This document shows, one piece after another, positions 34,905-42,158 of a DNA stretch of 64,000 nucleotides. The DNA is from Micromonospora_J zhanjiangensis. Its GTDB lineage: Bacteria; Actinomycetota; Actinomycetes; Mycobacteriales; Micromonosporaceae. A program made the position numbers and the translations under genes. Location of the stretch: the NCBI RefSeq assembly GCF_042650605.1, contig NZ_JBHSBN010000013.1, positions 62,001 to 126,000 of the forward strand. The letters are read 5' to 3'. Within the stretch, counting starts at the first letter, position 1, and each line of letters opens with the position of its first letter. The notes under the pieces were generated by a model. It did not search any database, was not told where the DNA came from, and worked only from the letters and a program-made list of their open reading frames with translations.

Positions 34905-35663
34905 TCAGTTGGGGCTGGCCGGATGGGCCAGCTCGCTCAGCGGCATCGGCACCGCCCGGACCTGCCGCAGCAACGCGATCTCCCGGTTCAGCAGCCGCAG
35001 TTCGGCTGCCAGCCGACCGGCGGTGTCCGGCACGGCCAGCAGCCGTTGCCGGTCGGCCAGGGTGAGCGCGGCGGTCGCGGCGACCAGGTGGGACAGCACG
35101 GTCGGGTCGTCCGGCAACTGCTCGCTGTTCTCCTGGGGCTCCTGACGGATCGGGCTCTCCCGGGGCTCCTGGCGGACCAGGCCATCCTGGGGCTCCTGAC
35201 GGATCAGGCCCAGGTACTGCCGGAACACCGCCAGGACGCGCGGGGCGAGCCGGTCGGCGAGCTCCTCCTGGCCGGTTGGCTCGGGCAGCCAGCGCACCGC
35301 GGCGGTCAGGTACGGCGTCGACTCCTCGTCCACCTCGGTGAGCTGGAACCGGCGACGGCCCACGGTGACGATGTCGAACCGGCCGTCCGGCAGCTCGGTC
35401 ACCTTCCGCAGTTCGGCGGTGCAGCCGACGTCGTGCAGGGCGACCGGCGACCGGTCGGCGACCGTCGCGGCGGCCCCGGCCGCGGGCTGCGGCTCGGCGC
35501 CGGACCGGATCGCCACCACCCCGAACTCGCGGGGCGTGCCCGTCGGCAGGCCGACCAGGTGCCGGACCAGTTCCCGGTATCGCTCCTCGAAGATGTGCAG
35601 CGGCAGCACCAGGCCGGGGAAGAGCACCGTCCCGAGGGGAAAGATCGGTAGCCGCGGATCCAC
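34905..35663 (-). CDS. LON peptidase substrate-binding domain protein
   Basis: This 252-residue protein is an N-terminal LON domain without AAA+ or protease domains: LPIFPLGTVLFPGLVLPLHIFEERYRELVRHL starts at residue 5, and the later FDIVTVGRRRFQLTEVD strand is family-typical. Such stand-alone proteins have no assigned role; some may act as substrate adaptors. An insert at ~150-180 holds three related RQEPQ/R units from a ~30-base DNA repeat (35130-35210). GTG 35663 is the start. It is divergent from hisD by 101 bases. Confidence 0.85.
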   Translation of the reverse strand: MDPRLPIFPLGTVLFPGLVLPLHIFEERYRELVRHLVGLPTGTPREFGVVAIRSGAEPQPAAGAAATVADRSPVALHDVGCTAELRKVTELPDGRFDIVTVGRRRFQLTEVDEESTPYLTAAVRWLPEPTGQEELADRLAPRVLAVFRQYLGLIRQEPQDGLVRQEPRESPIRQEPQENSEQLPDDPTVLSHLVAATAALTLADRQRLLAVPDTAGRLAAELRLLNREIALLRQVRAVPMPLSELAHPASPN

Positions 35664-35751
35664 TGGTCGAGCCTATCTTCCCGGCGCCAGGGTGGCCCGA
35701 CTCACCGTCCCGACCGCTGGACGACCCGCCTCCGGTCCACCCGCCGCCGCC

Positions 35752-35757
35752 TAGACT
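35752..35757 (+). promoter_or_regulatory. Candidate -10 of a leaderless hisD transcript
   Basis: TAGACT is followed by 7 bases and then GTG 35765, spacing that would put the transcript start on the start codon. The -35 region is weak and there is no Shine-Dalgarno sequence before the GTG. Confidence 0.35.
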
Positions 35758-35764
35758 TGCCACC

Positions 35765-37126
35765 GTGTTGAACCGGATCGACCTGCGCGGCGGCGCGCGT
35801 GACCCGCGTGGCCTGCTGCCCCGTGCCCAACTCGACGTCTCGGTGGCGGTGGAACGGATCCGCCCGCTCGTCGAGGCGGTACGCGAGCATGGCTTCCCGG
35901 CGATCCGCGAGGCCACCGAGCGGTTCGACGGCGTCCGGGTCGACCGGCTGCGGGTGCCGGCCGAGGCGATCGCCGACGCGCTGCGCACCCTCGACCCGGA
36001 CGTCCGGGCCGCGCTGACCGAGTCGATCACACGGGCCCGGCGGGTGCACGCCGACCAGCGGCGGGTCGACCACACCACCCAGGTGGTGCCGGGCGGCACG
36101 GTCACCGAGCGCTGGCTCCCGGTGGACCGGGTCGGCCTGTACGTGCCGGGCGGCCTGGCCATGTACCCGTCCACCGTGGTGATGAACGTGGTCCCCGCCC
36201 AGGTGGCCGGGGTCCGGTCGTTGGTGGTGGCGAGCCCGCCGCAGCGGGACAACGACGGGTTGCCCGACCGGCGGGTGCTGGCCGCCTGCGGCCTGCTCGG
36301 TGTCGACGAGGTCTACGCCGTCGGCGGCGCCCAGGCGATCGCGATGCTGGCGTACGGCTCGACCACCAGCGCCGACGCCGACCGACCCGTCGACGCCGCC
36401 GGCCCGGACGGTGTCGGCGCCGACCGGTGCGCGCCGGTGGACATGATCACCGGGCCGGGCAACATCTGGGTCACCGCGGCCAAGCGGCTGCTGCGGGGCG
36501 TGGTCGGCATCGACGCCGAGGCCGGCCCCACCGAGATCGCCATCCTGGCCGACGACACCGCCGACCCGGCGCACGTCGCCGCCGACCTGATCAGCCAGGC
36601 CGAGCACGACCCGCTGGCGGCCAGCGTGCTGGTCACGCCGTCGACGGAGCTGCTCGACGCGGTCGAGCGGGAGCTCTCCCGCCAGGTCGCCGCCACCAAG
36701 CACACCGAACGGGTACGCACCGCCCTGACCGGCGAGCAGAGCGGCGCGGTCCTGGTCGACGACCTGGCCGCCGGGTTGCTGGTGGTCGACGCGTACGCCG
36801 CCGAGCACCTGGAGATCCAGACCCGGGACGCCCGCGACTGGGCACTGCGGGTACGCAACGCGGGCGCGATCTTCGTCGGGCCGTACGCGCCGGTGTCACT
36901 GGGCGACTACTGCGCCGGGTCCAACCACGTCCTGCCCACCGGGGGCTGCGCGCGGCACTCGTCCGGGTTGTCGGTCCAGTCGTTCCTGCGCGGCATCCAC
37001 CTGGTCGAGTACGACGAGGCGGCGCTGCGCGAGGTCGCCCCGCACGTGGTCACCCTCGCCACGGTCGAGGACCTGCCGGCGCACGGCCAGGCGGTCCGGG
37101 CCCGGTTCCCGGTGGGCTCGGCATGA
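35765..37126 (+). CDS. hisD: Histidinol dehydrogenase
   Basis: HisD oxidises L-histidinol to L-histidine with NAD+ and Zn2+, the last step of the pathway. The 453-residue protein has the PGG-LAMYPSTVVMN block, the VDMITGPGNIWVTAAKRLL NAD-binding signature, DDLAAG, AAEHLEIQ and the GCARHSSGLSVQSF ending with zinc and base residues. A polar insert of ~15-20 residues (near 200-216, SADADRPVDAAGPDGVGAD) precedes VDMITGPGN. GTG 35765 is the start. Its stop overlaps hisC (ATGA). Confidence 0.95.
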   Translation: MLNRIDLRGGARDPRGLLPRAQLDVSVAVERIRPLVEAVREHGFPAIREATERFDGVRVDRLRVPAEAIADALRTLDPDVRAALTESITRARRVHADQRRVDHTTQVVPGGTVTERWLPVDRVGLYVPGGLAMYPSTVVMNVVPAQVAGVRSLVVASPPQRDNDGLPDRRVLAACGLLGVDEVYAVGGAQAIAMLAYGSTTSADADRPVDAAGPDGVGADRCAPVDMITGPGNIWVTAAKRLLRGVVGIDAEAGPTEIAILADDTADPAHVAADLISQAEHDPLAASVLVTPSTELLDAVERELSRQVAATKHTERVRTALTGEQSGAVLVDDLAAGLLVVDAYAAEHLEIQTRDARDWALRVRNAGAIFVGPYAPVSLGDYCAGSNHVLPTGGCARHSSGLSVQSFLRGIHLVEYDEAALREVAPHVVTLATVEDLPAHGQAVRARFPVGSA

Positions 37127-37236
37127 CCGAACGCACCGAGCGCAGCGAGGGCCGTGCGGGCATGCCCGGTCGGTTCGGCATGACCGAACGCACCGAGCGC
37201 AGCGAGGGCCGTGAGGGCATGCCCGGTCTGCTCGGC
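37123..37236 (+). repeat. 57-base tandem repeat at the hisC start
   Basis: Two copies (37123-37179, 37180-37236) of a 57-base unit encode MTERTERSEGR-x-GMPG(R/L)(F/L)G and differ at only a few positions. 57 is a multiple of three, so the frame is kept. Each copy starts with ATG, and a third ATG at 37237 begins the natural HisC N-terminus. The unit appears to be a dispersed repeat inserted at the gene junction, not part of HisC. Confidence 0.75.
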
Positions 37237-38307
37237 ATGACCGGGCTGGACGACCTGCCGCTCCGTGACGACCTGCGCGGGCGCAGCCCGTACGGCGCGC
37301 CGCAGCTCGACGTGCCGGTGCGGCTGAACACCAACGAGAACTCGTACCCGGTGCCCGAGTCGGTGGTGGCCGCCATCGCCAAGGCGGTCGGTGCCGAGTT
37401 GCGCGACCTCAACCGGTACCCGGACCGGGACGCCCTGGCGCTCCGCGCCGACCTCGCCGAGTACCTCGGCCACGAGCTGACCACCGCGCACGTCTGGGCG
37501 GCGAACGGCTCCAACGAGGTGCAGCAGCAACTGCTCCAGGCGTTCGGTGGGCCGGGCCGCACCGCGCTGGGCTTCACCCCGGCGTACTCCATGCACCCGC
37601 TGCTGGCGCTCGGCACCGGCACCGGCTGGGTGCCGGCCACGCGTGGCGCGGACTTCGGCCTGACCGCCGCGGACGCGGTCGCCCAGGTCCGCGAGCACCG
37701 GCCGGACGTGGTCTTCCTCTGCTCGCCGAACAACCCGACCGGCACCGCCCTGGACCCGGACGTGGTGGCGGCGGTGCTGGCCGCCGCGCCCGGCATGGTG
37801 GTGGTCGACGAGGCGTACGCCGAGTTCGCCCGGCCCGGGACGGCCAGCGCCCTGACGCTGCTGCCCCGCCACCCGCGGCTGGTGGTGACCCGGACGATGA
37901 GCAAGGCGTTCGGCTTCGCCGGTGGCCGGCTGGGCTACCTCGCGGCGGACCCGGCGGTGGTGGACGCGGTGCAGCTGGTCCGGCTGCCCTACCACCTGTC
38001 GTCCCTCACCCAGGCCGCCGCCCGGGCCGCCCTGGCCCACCGGGACGCCCTGCTCGGCACCGTCGAGGCGATCAAGGAACAACGCGACCGGATCGTCCGG
38101 GAACTGCGTCGCTCCGGCCGTCGGGTGGCCGACAGCGACGCCAATTTCGTACTGTTCGAGGTGGCCGGCGATCAACAGGCGACCTGGCGGACCCTGCTGG
38201 AGCGCGGCGTGCTGGTCCGCGACGTCGGCCTGCCCGGCTGGCTGCGGGTCACCGCGGGCACGGCGGCCGAGACGGACGCATTCCTGGCAGCGATGGAGTC
38301 GATGTGA
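37123..38307 (+). CDS. hisC: Histidinol-phosphate aminotransferase with repeat-derived N-terminus
   Basis: HisC transfers an amino group from glutamate to imidazole acetol phosphate, using PLP. The domain starts at MTGLDDLPLRDDLRG (ATG 37237), which alone gives a normal ~356-residue enzyme. RLNTNENSYPVP, SPNNPTG, VVDEAYAEFA, and the PLP-lysine segment RTMSKAFGFAGGRLGY are visible. The first in-frame ATG (37123) overlaps the hisD stop (ATGA) and adds 38 residues from a duplicated 57-base unit, MTERTERSEGR twice. I give the longer frame because coupling favours it. Translation may start at any of three ATGs. Confidence 0.92.
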   Translation: MTERTERSEGRAGMPGRFGMTERTERSEGREGMPGLLGMTGLDDLPLRDDLRGRSPYGAPQLDVPVRLNTNENSYPVPESVVAAIAKAVGAELRDLNRYPDRDALALRADLAEYLGHELTTAHVWAANGSNEVQQQLLQAFGGPGRTALGFTPAYSMHPLLALGTGTGWVPATRGADFGLTAADAVAQVREHRPDVVFLCSPNNPTGTALDPDVVAAVLAAAPGMVVVDEAYAEFARPGTASALTLLPRHPRLVVTRTMSKAFGFAGGRLGYLAADPAVVDAVQLVRLPYHLSSLTQAAARAALAHRDALLGTVEAIKEQRDRIVRELRRSGRRVADSDANFVLFEVAGDQQATWRTLLERGVLVRDVGLPGWLRVTAGTAAETDAFLAAMESM

Positions 38308-39023
38308 GCGCGAGAAACGACGGTTCGCGGGCGATCCGCGTGACGCCCGGCCGACCGGCCGCCCCGGGCCGGCCACAGCGGGCCGCGGACCGGTTGACCG
38401 CCCCGGACGTGGGCCACCGCACGGCCCGGGTCGAGCGGACCACCACCGAGACCAAGGTGCTGGTCGAGCTGGACCTCGACGGCAGCGGCAACGCCGACAT
38501 CAGCACCGGGGTCGGCTTCTTCGACCACATGCTGAACCAGATCGCCCGGCACGGCGGGTTCGACCTGACCGTCGAGACCGTCGGCGACCTGGAGATCGAC
38601 GCGCACCACACCATCGAGGACACCGCGATCGCGCTGGGCGCCGCGTTCACCGAGGCGCTCGGCGACAAGGCCGGCATCCGGCGGTACGGCTCGGCCACCA
38701 TCCCGATGGACGAGGTGCTGGTCCGGGCCGCCGTGGACGTCTCCGGCCGGCCGTACGTGGTGCACGACGAACCGGCGCTGGCGCCGTACGTCGGGCCGGT
38801 GTATCCCACCAGCATGACCCGGCACATCTGGGAGTCGTTCGGCCAGGCGGCCCGGCTCACCCTGCACGTGGAGGTGCTGCGGGCGGCCCGGCCGGGCGGT
38901 CACCCGGACGCGCACCACGTGGTGGAGGCGCAGTTCAAGGCGGTCTCCCGGGCGTTGCGCGAGGCGGTGGCGATCGACCCCCGCGCGGTCGGCGTGATCC
39001 CCAGCACGAAGGGAGCCCTGTGA
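38304..39023 (+). CDS. hisB: Imidazoleglycerol-phosphate dehydratase
   Basis: HisB dehydrates imidazole glycerol phosphate to imidazole acetol phosphate with Mn2+. In 239 residues, the catalytic core has STGVGFFDHMLNQIARHGGFDLTV, the metal motif EIDAHHTIEDTAIALG, and the second-half DAHHVVEAQFKAVSRALREA. The first ~35 residues are not conserved and begin with GTGAGCGCGAG, which matches the repeat at 58324/58383, so the GTG (38304, overlapping the hisC stop) may be repeat-derived. GTG 38409 gives a normal 204-residue enzyme. Confidence 0.93.
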   Translation: MSARNDGSRAIRVTPGRPAAPGRPQRAADRLTAPDVGHRTARVERTTTETKVLVELDLDGSGNADISTGVGFFDHMLNQIARHGGFDLTVETVGDLEIDAHHTIEDTAIALGAAFTEALGDKAGIRRYGSATIPMDEVLVRAAVDVSGRPYVVHDEPALAPYVGPVYPTSMTRHIWESFGQAARLTLHVEVLRAARPGGHPDAHHVVEAQFKAVSRALREAVAIDPRAVGVIPSTKGAL

Positions 39024-39193
39024 TGTCCGCGGTGCTGCCGGTGGCGCTGTTCGCGCTGGCCGGGGTGCTCGCCGGTGGGGTGTGGTCGACGCTGCGGCAG
39101 GGCGCCCCGAAGGTGCTGACCGGGCTGCTGGCCGTCCTCACCCTGCTGGCCGCCGCCGGTGGGGTGCTCTGGCTGATGCCGCAGGACGGCTGA
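39023..39193 (+). CDS. Small two-helix membrane protein in the his operon
   Basis: This 56-residue protein is almost entirely two transmembrane helices (AVLPVALFALAGVLAGGVW and LTGLLAVLTLLAAAGGVLWLM) joined by a short Arg/Gln/Lys loop. Its ATG overlaps the hisB stop (TGATG) with GGGAG upstream, and its stop overlaps hisH (TGATG), so it is translated within the operon. I do not recognise it; the tight coupling argues that it is real. Its role in histidine supply is unknown. Confidence 0.7.
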   Translation: MSAVLPVALFALAGVLAGGVWSTLRQGAPKVLTGLLAVLTLLAAAGGVLWLMPQDG

Positions 39194-39849
39194 TGACCAC
39201 CGATTCCGCCCGGGCGACCGCCGGTGTCCGGCCCCGGGTCGTGGTGCTCGACTACGGGTCCGGCAACCTGCGCTCCGCCGAACGGGCGCTCGCGCGGGCC
39301 GGCGCCGAGGTCACCGTCACCGCCGACCTGACCGCCGCCGCCGCGGCCGACGGCCTGGTGGTGCCCGGCGTCGGCGCGTACGCCGCCTGCATGGCCGGCA
39401 TCGACGCGCTGCGGGCCGGGCCGGTGATCGCCGACCGGGTCGCCGCGGGTCGCCCGGTGCTGGGCATCTGCGTCGGGATGCAGGTCCTCTTCGAGTACGG
39501 CGAGGAGCACGGCGTGGTCAGCAAGGGCCTCGGCCTGCTCCCCGGCGGGGTGACCCGGCTCGCCGCCCGGCGGCTGCCGCACATGGGCTGGAACACGGTC
39601 GACGTGCCGCCCGCCTCCCGGCTGCTCGCCGGCCTGCCCGCCGACGGCCGGTTCTACTTCGTGCACTCGTACGCCGCCACCGAGCCGGCCGGGCTCGTCG
39701 CCGCGGGCGCGCTGGTGACCACCGCCACCCACGAGACGTCGTTCGTGGCGGCCGTCGAGCGGGGGCCGCTGTCGGCCGCCCAGTTCCACCCGGAGAAGTC
39801 GGCGGACACCGGCGCCCTGCTGCTGCGCAACTGGCTGGCCCACCTGTGA
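39193..39849 (+). CDS. hisH: Imidazole glycerol phosphate synthase, glutaminase subunit HisH
   Basis: HisH releases ammonia from glutamine for HisF. The 218-residue class I amidotransferase has the N-terminal VVVLDYGSGNLRS, the nucleophile Cys93 in LGICVGMQVLFE and the His-x-Glu pair in QFHPEKSAD. ATG 39193 overlaps the small membrane protein gene's stop. Its partner hisF lies 3.4 kb downstream. Confidence 0.95.
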   Translation: MTTDSARATAGVRPRVVVLDYGSGNLRSAERALARAGAEVTVTADLTAAAAADGLVVPGVGAYAACMAGIDALRAGPVIADRVAAGRPVLGICVGMQVLFEYGEEHGVVSKGLGLLPGGVTRLAARRLPHMGWNTVDVPPASRLLAGLPADGRFYFVHSYAATEPAGLVAAGALVTTATHETSFVAAVERGPLSAAQFHPEKSADTGALLLRNWLAHL

Positions 39850-39876
39850 GCGGCCGCTCGACACCGATGCCGAGTT

Positions 39877-39929
39877 GTCAGTCTTGGACAGGTTCTGTTC
39901 GAGCCGAACAGAACCTGTCCAAGACTGAC
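39877..39929. repeat. Perfect 25-bp inverted repeat, 3-base loop
   Basis: Arms 39877-39901 and 39905-39929 are exact reverse complements around AGC. They contain TTGGACAGGTTCTGTTCG, far lower in GC than its surroundings. The hairpin sits 27 bases after hisH and 26 bases before the GTG of the next small gene. It could be a bidirectional terminator, a processing site or a member of a dispersed palindromic family. No transposase is near and no U-run follows. Confidence 0.8.
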
Positions 39930-39955
39930 TGGCGATGGCGGTCGGGGACGCTGCG

Positions 39956-40279
39956 GTGAGCAAGGAGCGGGCGCGGTTGCGGGCGGCCCGGCAGGCCGAG
40001 GCCGAGCGGCAGCGGGCGGCCCGGGCGCGCAAGTCGGCCCGTCGGGCGCGGCGCCGGGCGGTGCTGAGCCGGCTCGTCCCGCAGTTGCCGGACCGGCGTA
40101 CCGGTCGGATCGGCCGGCGCAGCCGGGGCGAGCGCGCCGGAATCCTCGCCGGGGCGTTGGTGGCGCTGGCGGCGATCTGGTTGCTGGTCGACGAGCTGGC
40201 GCTGCGGATCGTGCTGGTCGTGCTGCTGGTCCTGGCCCTCCCGGCGGTCGTCGTGCTCGTCCTGGGCCGCCGCACCTGA
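39956..40279 (+). CDS. Small basic membrane protein between hisH and hisA
   Basis: The 107-residue protein has a highly basic N-terminal ~60 residues (SKERARLRAARQAEAERQRAARARKSARRARRRA), likely helical, then two adjacent hydrophobic segments (ILAGALVALAAIWLLVDELAL and IVLVVLLVLALPAVVVLVLG). GTG 39956 has GGGGAC upstream; ATG 39935 in frame is five bases after the palindrome and adds seven residues. I do not recognise a family. Codon use fits a real gene. Confidence 0.6.
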   Translation: MSKERARLRAARQAEAERQRAARARKSARRARRRAVLSRLVPQLPDRRTGRIGRRSRGERAGILAGALVALAAIWLLVDELALRIVLVVLLVLALPAVVVLVLGRRT

Positions 40280-40382
40280 CCGGCCCCCGACCGCCCGCTG
40301 ACCGGCAGCCGCCCGACCAACCGACAGCAGACCCCGCCCGACCACCCGCTCCGGCGGGACCATCCGAGACAGGAGACCCGAG

Positions 40383-41108
40383 TTGAGCCTCACCCTGCTT
40401 CCCGCCGTGGACGTCGCCGACGGCCGGGCGGTACGCCTGGTCCAGGGCGCCGCCGGCAGCGAGACCAGTTACGGCGACCCGCTGGAGGCGGCGCTCGCCT
40501 GGCAGCGGGACGGCGCGACCTGGATCCACCTGGTCGACCTGGACGCCGCCTTCGGCCGCGGCTCGAACGCCCACCTGCTCGCCGACGTGGTGCGCCGGCT
40601 CGACGTGGCGGTGGAACTGTCCGGCGGCATCCGGGACGACGAGTCGCTGTCCGCGGCGCTGGGCACCGGCGCGGCCCGGGTGAACATCGGCACCGCGGCG
40701 CTGGAGGATCCTGCCTGGTGCGACCGGATCGTCGGCGAGTACGGCGACCGGGTCGCCATCGGGCTGGACGTACGCGGCCGGACCCTGTCGGCGCGGGGCT
40801 GGACCCGGGACGGCGGTGACCTGTTCGAGGTGCTGGCCCGGCTGGACAAGGCCGGCGCCCAGCGGTACGTGGTCACCGACATCACCAAGGACGGCACCAT
40901 GCGCGGGCCGAACCTGGACCTGCTGCGCGAGGTCTGTGCCCGTACCGACGCGCCGGTGATCGCCTCCGGCGGCGTGTCGACGCTGGACGACCTGCGGGCG
41001 CTGGCCGCTCTGGAGCCGATCGGTGTGGAGGGGGTCATCGCCGGCAAGGCCCTCTACGCCGGCGCGTTCACCGTGGCCCAGGCGCTGGAGGTGCTGGCCG
41101 AGCGCTGA
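40383..41108 (+). CDS. hisA: Phosphoribosyl isomerase HisA (PriA-type)
   Basis: HisA opens the ribose ring of ProFAR to PRFAR. In actinobacteria that lack trpF the same protein (PriA) also isomerises phosphoribosyl anthranilate; the window cannot show whether trpF is absent. In 241 residues: the (beta/alpha)8 halves each carry a catalytic Asp: LLPAVDVADGRAVRL and YVVTDITKDGTMRGPN; phosphate-binding loops SGGIRD and ASGGVSTLDDL. The start is TTG 40383, with AGGAG eight to twelve bases upstream; no ATG or GTG is available nearer. Confidence 0.94.
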   Translation: MSLTLLPAVDVADGRAVRLVQGAAGSETSYGDPLEAALAWQRDGATWIHLVDLDAAFGRGSNAHLLADVVRRLDVAVELSGGIRDDESLSAALGTGAARVNIGTAALEDPAWCDRIVGEYGDRVAIGLDVRGRTLSARGWTRDGGDLFEVLARLDKAGAQRYVVTDITKDGTMRGPNLDLLREVCARTDAPVIASGGVSTLDDLRALAALEPIGVEGVIAGKALYAGAFTVAQALEVLAER

Positions 41109-41140
41109 CCGGGCCCGGTCCGTGGTCCGGGGCACTTAAG

Positions 41141-41169
41141 TTGTGCGCAATTGAATTGCGAGCTACGGT
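41141..41169 (+). promoter_or_regulatory. ohrR promoter with OhrR-type palindrome
   Basis: TTGTGC (41141-41146) and TACGGT (41164-41169) are separated by 17 bases. The spacer holds a perfect 15-base palindrome CGCAATTGAATTGCG (41146-41160). OhrR operators are A/T-rich palindromes with AATTGAATT-like cores, so OhrR probably represses here. The start of transcription falls near ATG 41176, so the mRNA may be leaderless. Confidence 0.65.
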
Positions 41170-41175
41170 TCGGGC

Positions 41176-41646
41176 ATGGACGACGACCTCGCGCTGCGCC
41201 GACAGGCGTGTTTCGCGCTCTACGCGGCCTCCCGCGCGGTCACCGACGTCTACCGGCCGATCCTCGACGAGCTGGGCCTGACCTACCCGCAGTATCTGGT
41301 CCTCCTCGTGCTCTGGGAGCGGCCCGACAGCACGGTCACCGTCAAGTCGCTCGGCGCGGAGCTGGAGCTGGACTCCGGCACCCTGTCGCCGCTGCTCAAG
41401 CGCCTGGAGGCGGCGGGTCTGGTGACCCGGCAGCGGTCCGCCCGCGACGAACGCAGCGTCGAGGTCGGGCTCACCGCGGCGGGTCGGGCGCTGCGCGACC
41501 GGGTCGAGTCCGTGCCCCGGCGGGTCGCCGCGGCGACCGGGCTCACCCTCGACGAACTGGTCGCCCTGCGCGACACCCTCACCCGGATCACCGGGGCGAT
41601 CCACCAGCAGCGCGATCCGGGCCACCAGCTACGAAAGGGGAAGTGA
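41176..41646 (+). CDS. ohrR: Organic hydroperoxide sensor OhrR (MarR family)
   Basis: OhrR represses ohr until organic peroxide oxidises its reactive cysteine. The 156-residue protein has the sensing Cys12 in RRQACFALYAASR, a winged helix (TVKSLGAELELDSGTLSPLLKRLEAAGLVTRQRSARDERSVEVGLTAAG) and a C-terminal dimer helix. It lies 67 bases after hisA with its own promoter and operator, and overlaps or nearly touches ohr. Confidence 0.93.
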   Translation: MDDDLALRRQACFALYAASRAVTDVYRPILDELGLTYPQYLVLLVLWERPDSTVTVKSLGAELELDSGTLSPLLKRLEAAGLVTRQRSARDERSVEVGLTAAGRALRDRVESVPRRVAAATGLTLDELVALRDTLTRITGAIHQQRDPGHQLRKGK

Positions 41647-41651
41647 CCACC

Positions 41652-42077
41652 ATGCAGGTGCTCTACACCGCGTCCGCGTCGGCCACCGGCGACGGCCGGG
41701 ACGGCCACGTCCGTACCTCCGACGGGACGTTCGACCTGGACGTCGCGGTGCCCAAGGAAATGGGCGGCGCCGGTGGCGCGACCAACCCCGAGCAGCTCTT
41801 CGCCGCCGGGTACGCGGCCTGTTTCCACTCGGCGCTGCGCCTGGTCGCCCGCCGGGCCAAGGCCGACGTGACCGGTTCGACGGTGACCGCCGAGGTGGGC
41901 ATCGGTCTGAACGGGGACGGCGGCTTCGGCCTCACGGTGGCGCTCGTGGTGGGGCTGCCCGGCGTCGAGCGGTCGGTGGCCGAGGAGCTGACGGCCCAGG
42001 CGCACCAGGTCTGCCCGTACTCGAACGCGACCCGCGGCAACATCGACGTCGCGCTCCGGGTGGACCGGACGGCCTGA
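41652..42077 (+). CDS. ohr: Organic hydroperoxide resistance peroxiredoxin Ohr
   Basis: Ohr reduces organic hydroperoxides with a two-cysteine mechanism. The 141-residue protein has the two reactive cysteines, Cys57 (YAACFHSAL) and Cys121 (VCPYSNATRGNIDV), and the GGAGGATNPEQLFAAGYAAC motif. ATG 41652 gives the usual length; GTG 41643, overlapping the ohrR stop, is possible and adds three residues. Regulated by OhrR. Confidence 0.95.
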   Translation: MQVLYTASASATGDGRDGHVRTSDGTFDLDVAVPKEMGGAGGATNPEQLFAAGYAACFHSALRLVARRAKADVTGSTVTAEVGIGLNGDGGFGLTVALVVGLPGVERSVAEELTAQAHQVCPYSNATRGNIDVALRVDRTA

Positions 42078-42158
42078 ACCGACCGACCCGACCGGCACAT
42101 CCGGCGCGACCGGACGACTCGGGCCGGCGCCGGCCCGGAACAACGATTGGACGACACG

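Noticed and set aside
39877..39929. End of an insertion sequence
   Set aside because: No transposase frame, no target duplication and no second copy in the window.
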